From Dolomedes plantarius (Eukaryota > Arthropoda > Arachnida > Araneae > Dolomedidae): a DNA stretch of 64,000 nt. The position numbers and the translations under genes are program-made. Below are positions 47,126-59,017 of this stretch, in pieces. The DNA is taken from NCBI GenBank assembly GCA_907164885.2, contig OU015496.1, forward strand, positions 161,513,109-161,577,108. Reading direction: 5' to 3'. The first letter of the stretch is position 1. Each line of letters starts with the position of its first letter. The notes under the pieces are model-generated. The model made no database searches and was not told where the DNA came from. It saw nothing but the letters and a program-made list of their open reading frames with translations.

Positions 47126-48429
47126 TGGGGGGGGGGGGACTTATGCTAATTGTGAAACACACAACGAAATAGAATATCTATGAAATCGGATAATGAACAG
47201 CCATAAGGGCCATAACTATTTTTCTTATGGCTCTTCTACAGTAATAATCATTATAAAACCTATTCTTATTCCAGATATCAATATTGGTAGGTAAGCTTCT
47301 GCGTATATTATTAAATTGACTGCATACTATCATACAGTGCTCCACCGATCGTTCAGCACCACAAGAGCAAGTGCTACTTTTTCCGTGAAACCTGCTTTGA
47401 TAACTACCAAATGACCCATGTCCAGTGATTGCTTGGTTTATGTAAAAATCTGCACTTAGCCTGTCAGTTTTAACTTGAGGAAAAATTTCTCTTGCTCTAG
47501 TTCCAGCAGTTGTATTGTTCCACCTATCTTGCCAGACGTGTTCCGCCATTTGAAATAATTTTGCTTTTACTTGATTTCTAGTCCATTTAATTTCTTTATT
47601 TATTACTTCCAATTTAGTTGCTCCTTTTGCAGTCTGATCAACTGCTTCATTTTTATCAATCCCAATATGCGCTTTTATCCAATGTAGTGTGACATTAAGT
47701 CCCGAAGTTTGAACTAATTTTTTGATGTTATCCACCATCTCACTTTTAAAACTGAGTGTATTTAATGCCTGTAACGCACTACGTGAGTCTGAATAAATAT
47801 CAATTGCTTTATGACCTTGTCCAATAGCATCTTCAATAGCCAGTTGTATTGCATACAGTTCAGCACTGAAGGAACTCGCATTATCAGATAGCCTTTGTTT
47901 TATTTCCAATACTTTTAAATCCTTAATATATTTATTAATACCTGCCCCAGTTTTTCCATTCATGCGGGAGCCATCCGTGTAATAATTAATATCAGTAATT
48001 GGAATTAAATCAAATGTCCAGTTTATTGTCCATAAATCAGTCTCACGTTTTATAGGTCTGTTCGCCAATTCGCAATTATTTTTGCTAAAATTTATATCCA
48101 TAACTTTTATTCCTTGTTCCTTGTAATATATTTCAAACATTTTGTAGTCAATTTCAGCTCTGAGATCTAAAGGCATACAACCTGCCAGTACGGCCAATGC
48201 GTTCGTTGAAACTGATTTATAGCATTTTGTAATGCTCAGTAAGAAAGGTCTTTGAATTTTATTTAATAAATTGTTTTGTCTTACTGTATTCTTGAACCAG
48301 AATGGGACCCCATAAAGGATAATTTTTTCTATTATTACTTTATATATTTCTTTCAATATACTGGGCCTGAAGCCCCAAGTCTTCTTACTGTACCTTGCCA
48401 GACCGTACATCACTCTTTATATAAAACGG
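47056..48429 (-). mobile_element. 5'-truncated non-LTR retrotransposon (RNase H-bearing clade)
   Basis: A 17-bp target duplication, ATCATTCTTTTATATAA, flanks the insertion (47039-47055 and 48430-48446). The element lies on the minus strand, truncated at its 5' end inside the reverse transcriptase. After the ORF stop the 3' region contains a C run followed by a T run (minus strand) and ends without an A tail. It is nested in a TTAA MITE. Confidence 0.8.
47178..48413 (-). CDS. LINE ORF2 C-terminal part: RT thumb and RNase H
   Basis: The 411-residue frame is intact to its stop. The first 150 residues are the end of the reverse transcriptase (KIQRPFLLSITKCYKSVST and ALAVLAGCMPLDLRA, typical of R1/I/Jockey relatives). 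RNase H follows with its four acidic positions: YYTDGSRM, SSFSAELYAIQLAIE, IDIYSDSRSALQAL and HIGIDKNEAVDQTAK. A zinc-like C-x-C...H-x4-C tail (CSCGAERSVEHCMIVC) follows. The start is an artefact of 5' truncation. An RNase H domain indicates the I, R1 or LOA-type clades. Confidence 0.8.
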   Translation of the reverse strand: MMYGLARYSKKTWGFRPSILKEIYKVIIEKIILYGVPFWFKNTVRQNNLLNKIQRPFLLSITKCYKSVSTNALAVLAGCMPLDLRAEIDYKMFEIYYKEQGIKVMDINFSKNNCELANRPIKRETDLWTINWTFDLIPITDINYYTDGSRMNGKTGAGINKYIKDLKVLEIKQRLSDNASSFSAELYAIQLAIEDAIGQGHKAIDIYSDSRSALQALNTLSFKSEMVDNIKKLVQTSGLNVTLHWIKAHIGIDKNEAVDQTAKGATKLEVINKEIKWTRNQVKAKLFQMAEHVWQDRWNNTTAGTRAREIFPQVKTDRLSADFYINQAITGHGSFGSYQSRFHGKSSTCSCGAERSVEHCMIVCSQFNNIRRSLPTNIDIWNKNRFYNDYYCRRAIRKIVMALMAVHYPIS

Positions 48430-48812
48430 ATCATTCTTTTATATAAAACGGATATATACCAAAACACCTGATTGCCGTTTCACTAAATTCGTAAAAAATG
48501 CTAATATAAATATATATATTTTTTTACATTTGATTTATTTTTTGTTTATCATATTGTAAAAATTGCTTATATAAATATTTTTTTTTCCATTTGATTGGTT
48601 TCCATTTGTAAAATTTACTCATTGAAATACATTTTTTCATCATTTGCTTTAATTTAATTTACTGTAAAAAGTACATATAAAATTACGATTAATGAAAATT
48701 GTTTGGTTTTCATTTAAATCCATTAAATCTTTAACTTACTGTTTTACTAAATATTCATTTTTACAAATATAATTACTAAAACCTAAAGAAATTAACCACG
48801 TGACCATACCTG

Positions 48813-49579
48813 CGATTTCTATATACGCGACCACCGACTTATCCTTTAGTTTACGAGGCCCATTATTCCGATTTCCTCTTTAGAACGGGATATTTCATAC
48901 TCCCATTGAAATATCGGTCATTTAGGGGTTATATATATATTTGAAATAAATTTAAAACCCTTTTTATTATTTAACACGCCCTTTCCAAATTCTTTATCCT
49001 AACGCAATAGAACACAGTTCCTCTTTCTTTATTTTTACCTAAATCCAAACCGAAGAAATTTATTAGTTTTTCCCCTAAGGCACGTGTGGCCAAGCTTATA
49101 TAACAGTTATATAACGCGAACGGCGTGGTACATTCGAAAACCATCACCCCATATGACGTGACTTAATCATGTGTTCGTTTCTGACAAATTAGAAGTTTCA
49201 TAGTCCCGTACTCAGGAGAGAAATTGCGCGCTTCTGAGCTCTTTGTCTGTTTGCTCACAGCCAGAAAACATGTAGTTTTCGTTCCTGTCAAATTTGTACG
49301 GGCGGAGCCGCGTCCCCTTCCCGGCCACTGTCCCGCGATGTGTTCGAATAAATTTAATTGATGTTCTAAGAAACAGTGTCAGAAATAAAGACTATGCATG
49401 AACCAGCTGCCTTTTTCCTGGCGTGTTCCGAGGGGTTCTATTGTCCCCTCCATCTACCTCGCCACTCGCTACTTCGATTACACGTTATGGATACAAAATG
49501 TTTGAAGATCCCGGCAATAGCTTCGCCCCGACACAGTTTACATTTGCCTTAGCTACGACTACACCCCGAGCTTACACCT

Positions 49580-49611
<32 letters not shown>

Positions 49612-49893
49612 TATATATCCCTATCTCAGACCGTAAGTAAAAGATTAAGTTATAGTATTAACGCAGGATCTATCATTCATAATGGGACATAGCTAAAAAG
49701 TAGCATATCTTCATTCTGTGAATACTAAATAGGAATATTGACAACATGCAGCTACCTGGCGAAGTGTATTCCTACCTGAGCAAATTGGAGTAATAATATG
49801 ACCAGAGATTGAAGTTAATAAAACTTGCAAAACACATTCATATCGGTTTTTTGCATCACTAAATTTATGGCTGATCATCGGCCTAAAAAAATA
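48813..49893. other. Egfr: Intron stretch without recognised gene
   Basis: A less AT-rich patch at about 49200-49560 with no clear ends, then a TAT/TA repeat (about 49580-49618). No coding motif seen. Confidence 0.4.
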
Positions 49894-51302
49894 CACTGCT
49901 GGCCACTGTAAATGCAACACCCGGAAGGAAACATGCAACTAACATGAAATTTATAACATGCATTAGCGGAGGTGAGATATGCAAATGATTAGAATTTCAG
50001 CGCAGACGCACATCACGCGTGCCTGTGGCGCCACTTCAAAGCGCTATATAAGGCTTGGAGATTTCGACGATTTCAAGTTCGGCAATTGTGTTTTTCTTGT
50101 GGTTTTTTCAAAAAAACGATCAATTATGCCTCGTCGAAAACAGCGATCATCTTTTGATCAAGTATGCGAGTTCGACAGAGAAAGGATAGTGGCCTACCGA
50201 GATTGTGGATTATTTTTCAGGGAAATCGGTAGTCGTGTTGGACGAAACCAAACAACTGTAATGCGGATATGTGATCGTTGGATGCAGGAGGGTACGACGG
50301 ACCGGCGTGTTCGATCGCATCCACCTCAGCGCACCACTTCACGTGATGACAGGCAAATAGTGCGCATGGCAGTGACGGATCGCTCAGTCACATCACGAAC
50401 CATATCACAGCACATGCAGTCTGTAACGCATCATCCAGTGTCTGCGCGTACCATTAGACGCCGTTTACAGAAGAGTGGTCTGTCTGCAAGACGTCCATTG
50501 CTTTGTCTACCCTTGACGCAGAACCACAGACGTCTCCGCCGCCAATGGTGCGATGACAGAAGGATGTGGACGGCAGAATGGAATGAAATTGTCTTTACTG
50601 ACGAGTCACGCTTCTGTCTGCAACACCACGATGGTCGCATTCGAGTCTGGAGACACCGTGAAGAGAGGATGCTGAACAGCTGCGTTATGCACCGCCACAC
50701 TGGTCCTGCACCGGGTATTATGGCATGGGGCGGTATTGGATATCACTCTCGCACACCTCTAGTACGCATTGCCGGTACTTTAAACAGCCAGCGCTACATC
50801 TCCGAGGTGTTGGAGCCAGTTGTCCTTCCTTTCCTTCAGGGCTTGCCCACAGCCATATTTCAACAGGATAATGCGCGACCACACGTGGCACGCATTGTCC
50901 AACGGTTCTTTCTCAATCGCCAGATTGAATTGCTTCCATGGCCGCCTCGGTCTCCGGATCTTTCGCCGATAGAAAACATGTGGTCCATGGTTGCTCTACG
51001 ATTGACCCAGATTCCATCCCCAGCTGCCACAGCAGATCAACTTTGGCAACGTGTGGAAGCTGCTTGGTCTGCTGTACCCCAAGAACTCATCTAAAGTCTC
51101 TTTGAATCAATTCCGAGGCGTGTGGCAGCGGTGATCTCCAACAATGGCGGCTACTTTGGCTACTGATTTTGGCAGGAACTACACTTCACAGAAGTCTATA
51201 AATTTAATCATTTGATACTTGGTCAACATGTTATCTACAAAATAAATTTTGTTGTGATATCTCTTGTCTTTCTTGATGTTTCAATTTGGGTGGCCAGCAG
51301 TG
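49894..51302 (+). mobile_element. Tc1-like transposon, nearly intact
   Basis: Inverted ends CACTGCTGGCCAC and GTGGCCAGCAGTG sit between TA dinucleotides (49892-49893, 51303-51304). The length is 1409 bp, normal for Tc1. One transposase gene is on the + strand. Confidence 0.9.
50126..51166 (+). pseudogene. Tc1-type DD34E transposase with one late stop
   Basis: The start is the ATG at 50126 (MPRRKQRSSFDQVCEFDRER). The upstream 49 codons of the open frame are part of the 5' untranslated region. Two helix-turn-helix motifs follow (REIGSRVGRNQTTVMRICDR; VSARTIRRRLQKSGL). The catalytic triad is IVFTDESRF, FQQDNARPH and PPRSPDLSPIENMWS (DD34E). A TAA occurs at 51092-51094 after PQELI; the same frame continues LFESIPRRVAAVISNNGGY to TGA at 51164. 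A CAA-to-TAA change would explain it. All catalytic residues lie before the stop. Confidence 0.88.
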
Positions 51303-51662
51303 TAGCTGATTGTTCGACTCGCTTCTCTTGCAGACAAACAAAAAATCGAAGCTCTATCTGTTAAAATAATCACGTGAGTGGCGCATTGAACTTGCTCACC
51401 GCAGTACGCTACATGAGTAAATAGGCTACATCTGACCAATAAAAGAGTAGTGGGGGAATATAATTATAATATATTAAATTATTATTACTATTTATAATAG
51501 TATTATATTTATTATTATTTTATAGTTTTATAACTGCATATAACTTTAAAAAATAAATAAATTAAATAGAATAAATTTGTTTAGATGGTTCATCTAATTA
51601 TAACCAATACAAAAAATAGTGACATGAAAGAGTAATGACAAATGTCTAACACACAATTCTTC
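51303..51662. other. Egfr: Intron stretch without recognised feature
   Basis: AT-rich sequence, nothing seen. Confidence 0.5.
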
Positions 51663-52095
51663 AGGCTGCTGTGTACTAACCCTTTTGAATTCGCTCAAAT
51701 CAAAGCTAACCGATGGAGATATTTTGTCTACTATTTACAGCTACATAAATGCTGATAATCCAATAAAAAGGGTATTTCCAGATAGGCTGCACTTTTTTGC
51801 ACCTTGAAAGAGGATTCATTTTATAAATTTGATCCACTAAAGGAACTGATGAGCGTTTTAAAACACACTATACCAGATTTTTTTTACCCGAATAAATTAA
51901 GTTTTAAATTATGATTTGCATTTTTTTTTCAAAAAACGAAAAATGACCCATGGTATAAAATTAGTCTCTCTATTACAGAATACAATTTTTTTAAAAATCT
52001 TTAAATCCCAGTCAGCAATCCTTGGACAAATTTTCTCCATAGGTTAACAATGAGAGTAGCGAACCCGATAGGGTTAGCACACATCAGAAGTGAAT
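51663..52095. mobile_element. Fold-back MITE, family B copy 2
   Basis: Inverted arms from GCTGTGTACTAACCC at 51663 to GGGTTAGCACACATC near 52090, about 430 bp. It is homologous to the two halves at 20425-20620 and 21715-21950. Confidence 0.7.
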
Positions 52096-52735
52096 ACAGG
52101 CATGCAAGAGGACAACATTCAATTTTAATTATTAAGATTATATAATTTTGAACAGGAACCCATGAAATAGAAATGAATTTTGGCAACAATATCTGTATAA
52201 ATACAGCAGAGTGCATAATATTATTTAAAACTAAGTATGATTAATCACTGTTTATAAAAAAAAATTGATCGTTGATTAAACATTATTCTTCATTCACAAA
52301 AATTAAGACGTAAAAGTGAATAAATATTTTAAATATTGATTAAAATGTTTAATCAATATTTAAATCAAGAATTAAATATAAATCAAAATTTAATTAATAT
52401 GTGTACATTAAATATAAAAAAGTATTTGCGAATTTTTTACCAACAAAAAAATAAAGGCAGGCTACTTTGTGGACTAACCGTCTAAAATGAGGTAAAATTG
52501 AACATTTATGATACTTTTTTTCGTCAGATTCGTTAATATCAAAACCGCTCCTGATATTAGCGATTTACATAGAGAAAAATTGAGCATAGGTAAAGATATT
52601 AAATTAAAAACTTATTTCATTTAAAGCGTTCAATTTTAGTTTTTGTGAGAGTTTTTATATTTTATGATACCTGAAAATTTTTATTTAACTTTGTATTGTC
52701 TAATGTATCATTTTAATATATATGTCACTTTGCAG
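52096..52735. other. Egfr: Intron stretch without recognised feature
   Basis: AT-rich sequence with a local inverted AATATTTAAAT/TTTAAATATT motif near 52330-52360. No gene. Confidence 0.5.
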
Positions 52736-52805
52736 GCTATATGATGCTGGTAATCAGATTTGTGAGCAATGTCATTTAGAATGCTTAGGAACGTGTCTTG
52801 GGCCA
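52736..52805 (+). CDS. Egfr: EGFR exon 8: cysteine-rich domain 2
   Basis: The acceptor is CTTTGCAG at 52735; the donor GTAAGT is at 52806. Leaves in phase 0. It encodes LYDAGNQICEQCHLECLGTC and LGP. The C-x2-CH-x2-C-x3-C-x-GP pattern is ErbB domain IV. It is the shortest exon, at 70 nt. Confidence 0.9.
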
Positions 52806-53208
52806 GTAAGTTTTGTTCATTTGTCTCATTCAAATCTTGTAAAAGCATAAACATTTGTACAATGCATAAACCGCTAAATTCTTTAGCAGATTTTAAGCTT
52901 GATCATCCTTTTGCTAAATATGAATGCTACATACATTACAAAAACATTCTACTTTTGAATAAGATTTATTTCAATGATAACTTTTTTAACCATATTTAAA
53001 TTAATGTCGTATGAACACCTGAAAAACTCTTTTAAATCAAAGCCATATTACGATAAGTAGCAAATACATCGCTGCAGTGTGGTGTGCAGGAAAAAAGTTC
53101 AATTTCAAAAGAAATTATTCGATTTTTATGCATACTTAATGTCAATAAATAAATATAGAAATGCATTAGTTGCACATACAATTCCCCCCAATGAATCATT
53201 TTCTCTGT
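52806..53208 (+). other. Egfr: Start of EGFR intron 8
   Basis: AT-rich sequence, no feature recognised. Confidence 0.5.
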
Positions 53209-54758
53209 AGTGTAAGTATGCCGAATATGACACCCCTTTTTATTTTCATATATAACTAGGAAAGTGAGGGATTATAAGTACCAACTTGATATCCTTTTAA
53301 TACATATATTTTACTACATATAATAATGACAGAAAATTGAAAATAACCTTACAATTTTCTTGTATGGTATTATAAACACAAGTGTTCCATTTTTGGGGTT
53401 TGAAAAAAGTAGTCCTAGTATGAAACCCCCATTCTTCAACTCTAAATATGAATTAGAATTACTGAAAAGTTCGTAAAAACAAAACTGTACACAATAATTA
53501 GATAACAGTTACCTACATACACTAATAGGTGAAAAAGAAAAGTGACATTTTAAACAAATTGGTTGGTTTACACTACAGGTTTTAATTACTTTTTGTTTTT
53601 AGATTCAAACTTTTCACATTATTTACAAATAAAAAGTTTGTCAGCTCCACAGTCATCATGGGCCCACTTGAAACACCTTCGATATTGACACCACTGCTCT
53701 CCCTGTTTGTCTTCTGAAAATAAACAACCACAAAAAAGGCATTCAGCGTCGTTTTCATCTATGCTATTATCACTGCTGTCATGGAGAGAAAGTTTTTCAT
53801 CATCTTCAATTGACCTGAGATCATCATAGCTATAATAAGGCTTATTCGTTCTCTGTTTTTTAACTAGTGTTGTATTTTCATCCATCCTTAATTTTTCCCC
53901 TTCCTGTACCCCTTTGCCTTTTCCTTTTCCCTTTATTGTTTCATTATCCTTTTTTATCTTGATCTCATTTTCCTTGTTTATCCTTTGATTTCTTATATTT
54001 TAGGCCTATTCCTTTTCTTTTCTTGTTGAAAACAAAGTTTTTTTTCTCGAACATGTTGTAGTTCTTTTATTAAAGCTATCAATCAATTTATTTTTATATG
54101 GCGATGATGAGATAATATCGGCTTTAAGGGCCCTACTTGCTTTCGAGGTGTTTTTGTCAGGTAACATAGGCAAGAGATTTATTTCTTCAGGAATCACTAA
54201 AAACGGGTTTGAACTTGTTGTTTGATCAATACCTTCCACATTGTCACTACTGCTACATGGTTGTGGATTTCGCCTGGACGTCATTGCATCTGCAGCTTCA
54301 GATGAAACATGTCTTTGAGAGAGAAAACTAAAATGCATAATATGAGACCCTATCTCATATTGATCATGCTTTGGGGGCTCATATTGGGCACGACCACGTT
54401 GTTGAACATGCCAACGATTTTTTTAGGTTAGTATTGCGTTAGCTTAAAAACAAACAGTAGTGTTTACACTCCACATTTATTGCTACCTATCCAATACTAA
54501 TAGTTTTAATAAGAGTCTTACCTTGGAGGTGAAAACAGCCAATGAAAATGGTGATGCAAAAAAGTCGACGAGCACACATTCAGGAAAAACAATTCTGTAC
54601 CTTTGAGTGCCCTTGCAAACACTCGACTGACTCAAAGATTACGAGAGAGGCAACAGAGTACTGTTTTACGGTCCAGACGCCAGGTGGCAGCACTTTATAC
54701 GTCCTTGAAACTGGGGTCTCATATTATGCAAGGTCTCATATTATGCATACTTACCCTA
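53209..54758 (-). mobile_element. Pogo/Tigger-like element, internally deleted
   Basis: The ends are TGTAAGTATGCCGAATATGA at 53211 and its approximate reverse complement (TCATATTATGCATACTTACC) to 54758. Subterminal copies of a GGTCTCATATT motif occur at about 54347, 54713 and 54732. Only the C-terminal part of the transposase is left. Confidence 0.6.
53619..54338 (-). pseudogene. C-terminal part of a jerky/Tigger-type transposase
   Basis: Two ORFs. 54006-54338 has a Ser-rich linker and SSPYKNKLIDSF. 53619-53885 ends with a PHD-like cysteine cluster, CLFCGCLFSEDKQGEQWCQ, then CFKWAHDDCGADKLFIC. This combination is the usual tail of arthropod pogo/Tigger transposases. The DDE domain and DNA-binding domain are missing. 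Confidence 0.65.
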
Positions 54759-55137
54759 ATTTTTGACTAATATTTGTTATAAATCTAAATTAATTTTTAA
54801 CATTTGTACGATAAAGTATTCTGTATTAATAATTATGGTTTAATATGTATGAAGACTTTGTGCTATATACATAAAGTATATATAGAAGTTTCGAATGTAA
54901 GAATAAGTATTATTTAGAAATAAATTATATATTTTTCGAACTTGCTTACTATTAATATGGTCTGATATCTACAGCTACATGTATAGTTAATATCGTGCAA
55001 AATTTTCCCTTGGAATATTGAAAATTATTCCCATTAAATCTGTGTTCTGTTTAGATATCTCGATTAAACAGTGTTTTGTAGTAATTAAGCTTTTAAAAGT
55101 ATGCTTTCTTTTAATATTCATTCACTGGAATTTTCAG
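54759..55137. other. Egfr: Intron stretch without recognised feature
   Basis: AT-rich sequence, nothing seen. Confidence 0.5.
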
Positions 55138-55262
55138 GGTCCAGGTAATTGTACACTATGCCGCAATCTTAGAGACGGACCATATTGCGTTAGCCAATGT
55201 CCAGAAAACAAATATGAGGACAATAGACAATGCATGGCCTGTCATTCAAACTGTGATTATGG
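55138..55262 (+). CDS. Egfr: EGFR exon 9: cysteine-rich domain 2
   Basis: The acceptor is ATTTTCAG at 55137; the donor GTAAGA is at 55263. It enters in phase 0 and leaves in phase 2. It encodes GPGNCTLCRNLRDGPYCVSQ, CPENKYEDNRQCMACHSNC. C--C-N-RDGP-CV--CP---Y is conserved in ErbB domain IV. Confidence 0.95.
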
Positions 55263-55600
55263 GTAAGATTTGTATACAAATATTCACTTTTTAAGACGGT
55301 GCTTTTAGCCATGCATGCTGTAGGAGTTGTGCCGCACTCATTGTTCGTAAAGAGTGTCACTAGATTTTGATTTATCTCAACCTTCTTCTTTTAAGCTACT
55401 AAAAAATTAAAAACTGAGACACCGTTTAGTGTAAAATGAGTTGAAGGAATTCCTTTTTTAGTGCTCTTATTATGATGATTATGGGATTTATTACAGGATG
55501 TAACAATTAAATACATTAATTGTTACTCCTGTTGATAAATGGAATTTGAAATGTTCACTTTGGAGAAAAAAATGCTTTAAAATTGAGAAGTACGTAATAA

Positions 55601-55710
<110 letters not shown>

Positions 55711-55833
55711 TTATTACGTGGCATTTTCTAATCTGAATATAAATTACATTCACAATATTAGTATAATATTTAAATTACATTAACTTGCGTAAAATTTACA
55801 TTTGGATTATTTTTGATTCTCATTACTTTACAG

Positions 55834-55921
55834 GTGTACTGGTCCAAATGAGACAACTGGACCTGGAGGTTGCAATTCATGTGATAAAGCTGTAGTTAGC
55901 ACTGAAAACTCAAATGTTGTG
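55834..55921 (+). CDS. Egfr: EGFR exon 10: cysteine-rich domain 2
   Basis: The acceptor is CTTTACAG at 55833; the donor GTGAGA is at 55922. It enters in phase 2 and leaves in phase 0. It encodes CTGPNETTGPGGCNSCDKAV and VSTENSNVV. GCTGP----G-GGC-SC-KA matches invertebrate Egfr domain IV. Confidence 0.9.
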
Positions 55922-56054
55922 GTGAGAAAAATTGACCTTATGAGACCACAGAATTTCTTTTATCGTAACTACTGTATAATAATGTGCTAATTCTTAATTT
56001 ATTGTGAACTGCATCAAGGCTTGGTTATGAACATATCTTTGAAATAACTAACTA

Positions 56055-56057
<3 letters not shown>

Positions 56058-56112
<55 letters not shown>

Positions 56113-56113
56113 A
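56058..56113. repeat. (CA)n(TA)n(GT)n palindromic microsatellite
   Basis: CA repeat, then TA, then GT. The whole is self-complementary and could form one long hairpin. Confidence 0.9.
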
Positions 56114-56116
56114 TAC

Positions 56117-57870
56117 CAGTTGATCATAATTAAACTTGGCCGATTCAGAGCCCTCGGTAGCTGCAACTAAAAGGAGGATTAATCTGAAATTTTGCAGATA
56201 TACAATACAAAGGATGCTCTGAAAGATTCCGAAAAAAAAATTAGTTAAAAAAAATATCAGCTAGGGGGAGCATTACATGGAAATAATTTAAACAAGCTAC
56301 AAATTCCACTTGAAGCATAATTTATTTGTTGCACACTGTCTAGCGATGTAAAGAAAATTGTTCAATGTGGGCTCCGTCATTAGTATGTAAAATGCGCAGG
56401 GGATGTACAGCGTTCTCAACAGCGCACCACAGCTGGTCACCAGTAATCTGTCGAATATACAATGTTATGCTGTCCTTCAGGTCAGCGAAAGTTGTAATAT
56501 ACCCCCTATAAACAACGTTCTTTAAATGGCCTTATAACCAAAAACCCCCGGAGTGAGATCGGGAGAACGGACCGGCCAAGTAGTAAGAAACGATCGGCTA
56601 ATCACCCTGTCATCCGGAAAATGTTGTCGCACAAACCTCCGCACACAGAGTCCATTATATGGAGAGGCATCATCCTGCATAAAAGTAATAGACTCGAAGC
56701 ATTTTAGTTGCTGGAGTTGAGGTAAAACGAAACTGCTGAGCATGTCACGATATCTGAGGGTTTTTACAGAACATGTGACAGGGCCATTATCTTTAAGTTC
56801 TTTGAAAAAGAATGGTTTGAAAAGAATGGAAAAGGATAAATTGGGAAGTGATTCTACACCTTACGGTAACTTTAGGCGAGTGTTGGGGAATTGTGTAGAC
56901 GGCACGTGTATTTTACAAGGCCTAAATTCGACAATTCTGACTGTTCACTGTTCCGTTGAGATAAGAATTAGACTCTTCATTCCAGAGAATGTTCCACGGC
57001 CAGCAGTCATCGACTTCCATTGGGGCAAGAAATGTCAGGGCAAAAGATAAGCGACGGTCATTGTCGGTATGAACCAGTTGCTGGTTGTGGATGATCTTAT
57101 ACGGAAAAATATTCACTATTTTTCTCAGGATCTTCTGCACTGTGCTAGACGGTACATCTAATTATCGTGACACTGCTCGTGCACTGCTGACTTCATGATA
57201 ATTTGTCAGTGACTGTTCAACAACGGACGTTGCTACTTCTGAAACGACTTCATCATTGATAGGCTTTCGCCCTCTGCCACGTTGAACGTTTAAACACCCA
57301 CTGTTTTCAAATCGAGATATCGTGTCTCTCACACCTTGTGCAGATATTGGACCCCGACGCAATTTCTTTTGACGTCGAAATTCCTGAAGAGCTGCAACAG
57401 CAATTCCCTGGTTTTGATAACAAAGTTTTACGATTAACGCACGTTCTTGTAATTTAATTGCCATTGTAACTTAAAGAATGATAGTCACTCGATCTCATCC
57501 TTTTTATATCCATAATTCACTTTGAATTCGTAAGCTTATGCAAATCAGATTTTTTTTCTTCTTCACTTGCAATGCTACATTTATCAACTTTTGTACCGCC
57601 ATAATGCTTCAAAATATAAAAATAACAGTTTTAAATATCAAATGCTTTAGAATGTAAAAATAAATGTTTAAAATTACTTTATTACTGTGCACAGTTATTT
57701 ATTGCAGGACTTTCAAGCATTTAGGCTGTAATGCACTCCCTAGCGGACAATTTTAAAACTTTTTTCGCGGAATCTTTCAGCGCATCCTTTAAATTGTCTA
57801 TCTGAAAAATTTCAGCTCAAGCAAAATTCAGCTCCTTTAGTTACAGCTACAGAGAGCTATACACACATGT
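56117..57870 (-). mobile_element. DUF4817-type transposon, second family
   Basis: The left region (CTCGGTAGCTGCAACTAAAA near 56154) and right region (TTAGTTACAGCTACAGAGAG near 57838) form inverted repeats extending about 120 bp inward (GATGCTCTGAAAGATTCCG against its reverse complement). A degraded minus-strand transposase lies between. Exact termini are obscured by adjacent microsatellites. Confidence 0.65.
56380..57464 (-). pseudogene. DUF4817/DDE_3 transposase, frameshifted
   Basis: The start is at 57464 (MAIKLQERALIVKLCYQNQG). The DUF4817/HTH region runs to about 57165 (ISAQGVRDTISRFENSG, RGRGRKPINDEV). The middle is broken across two frames. A core piece at 56522-56743 has ITFMQDDASPY (catalytic Asp block) and WPVRSPDLTPG, where the family usually has DFWLWG next. 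Several stops and shifts. Confidence 0.7.
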
Positions 57871-57875
57871 ATATA

Positions 57876-57885
57876 TATATATATA

Positions 57886-57967
<82 letters not shown>
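57876..57967. repeat. (TA)n microsatellite
   Basis: TA repeat with one GATG and one TG interruption, left of the MITE. Confidence 0.9.
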
Positions 57968-58378
<411 letters not shown>

Positions 58379-58915
58379 TCATTACATTTGATGGATTTCA
58401 GCGGAGTCAAAGTAAAACATATAGTAAATTCATTATAATCAAGAAAGTTTTTAACCCAAAAAGAACAATATTTTCAATTCATGAAACAATAATAGCTTAA
58501 TGAAATAAATTATTATTTGCTACTTTCCATATCTAAACTTTGTCGCCTGCCAAACTACTTGACAATGTTTAAAAGTTACAGTTTAATGGCTTGTGCCCTT
58601 AGGTCTTTAAACTTCATCGATTTTAGAAAATTTTTCAGTTAGACGCAAACACACACAATGAGCTTGCCTTTAGAAAAAATCCTTAAAACAGTATTATTAT
58701 ATACGGTGATTTTAAATTGAATGTATCTGTAATCAAGGTGGACTCCTCTAAGTGTCCGTTATTTAAGATTTTTTGCGCTTTTGTCTCCTCGCAAAAATAA
58801 ATGATACTGCTTAAAAGGACAGACAATTAATTAATACAATGAAATCATGCTTGAACATAAGTATCTTATTAAGACAGTTTAATTGAAAGATATCTAATTG
58901 AAACATTCTTTTCAG

Positions 58916-59017
58916 GCTCAATGTTTGAATGCAGACGAACCTTGCCCAGACGGCTTTTATGAAGAATACCCTGGATTTCCTGAAGATGGAACAATGAAAT
59001 CACTCTCTGGAAAAACT
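58916..59017 (+). CDS. Egfr: EGFR exon 11: cysteine-rich domain 2, two possible donors
   Basis: The acceptor is CTTTTCAG at 58915. It encodes AQCLNADEPCPDGFYEEYPG, FPEDGTMKSLSGKT. The insect receptor has a short L-AG(R/K)-x-V-C transition here, so ending at 59017 (ACT, donor GTTTTA) gives the best protein join to exon 12. A better-looking donor (GTATGA) at 59033, also phase 0, would add five residues (VLFLS). Confidence 0.85.

Larger units (their letters stand above)
46881..48812. mobile_element. TTAA MITE (family C copy 1), split by a LINE fragment
   Basis: The left end is TTAACCCTTCACTGGTCACG. The right part reads ACGTGACC near 48797-48804 and is eroded. Segments 46881-47055 and 48447-48812 align to the reverse complement of 62496-63037, which has no insertion at the corresponding point. 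Runs of A (47097-47124) and G (47130-47140) lie inside the inserted LINE, not the MITE. Confidence 0.65.
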
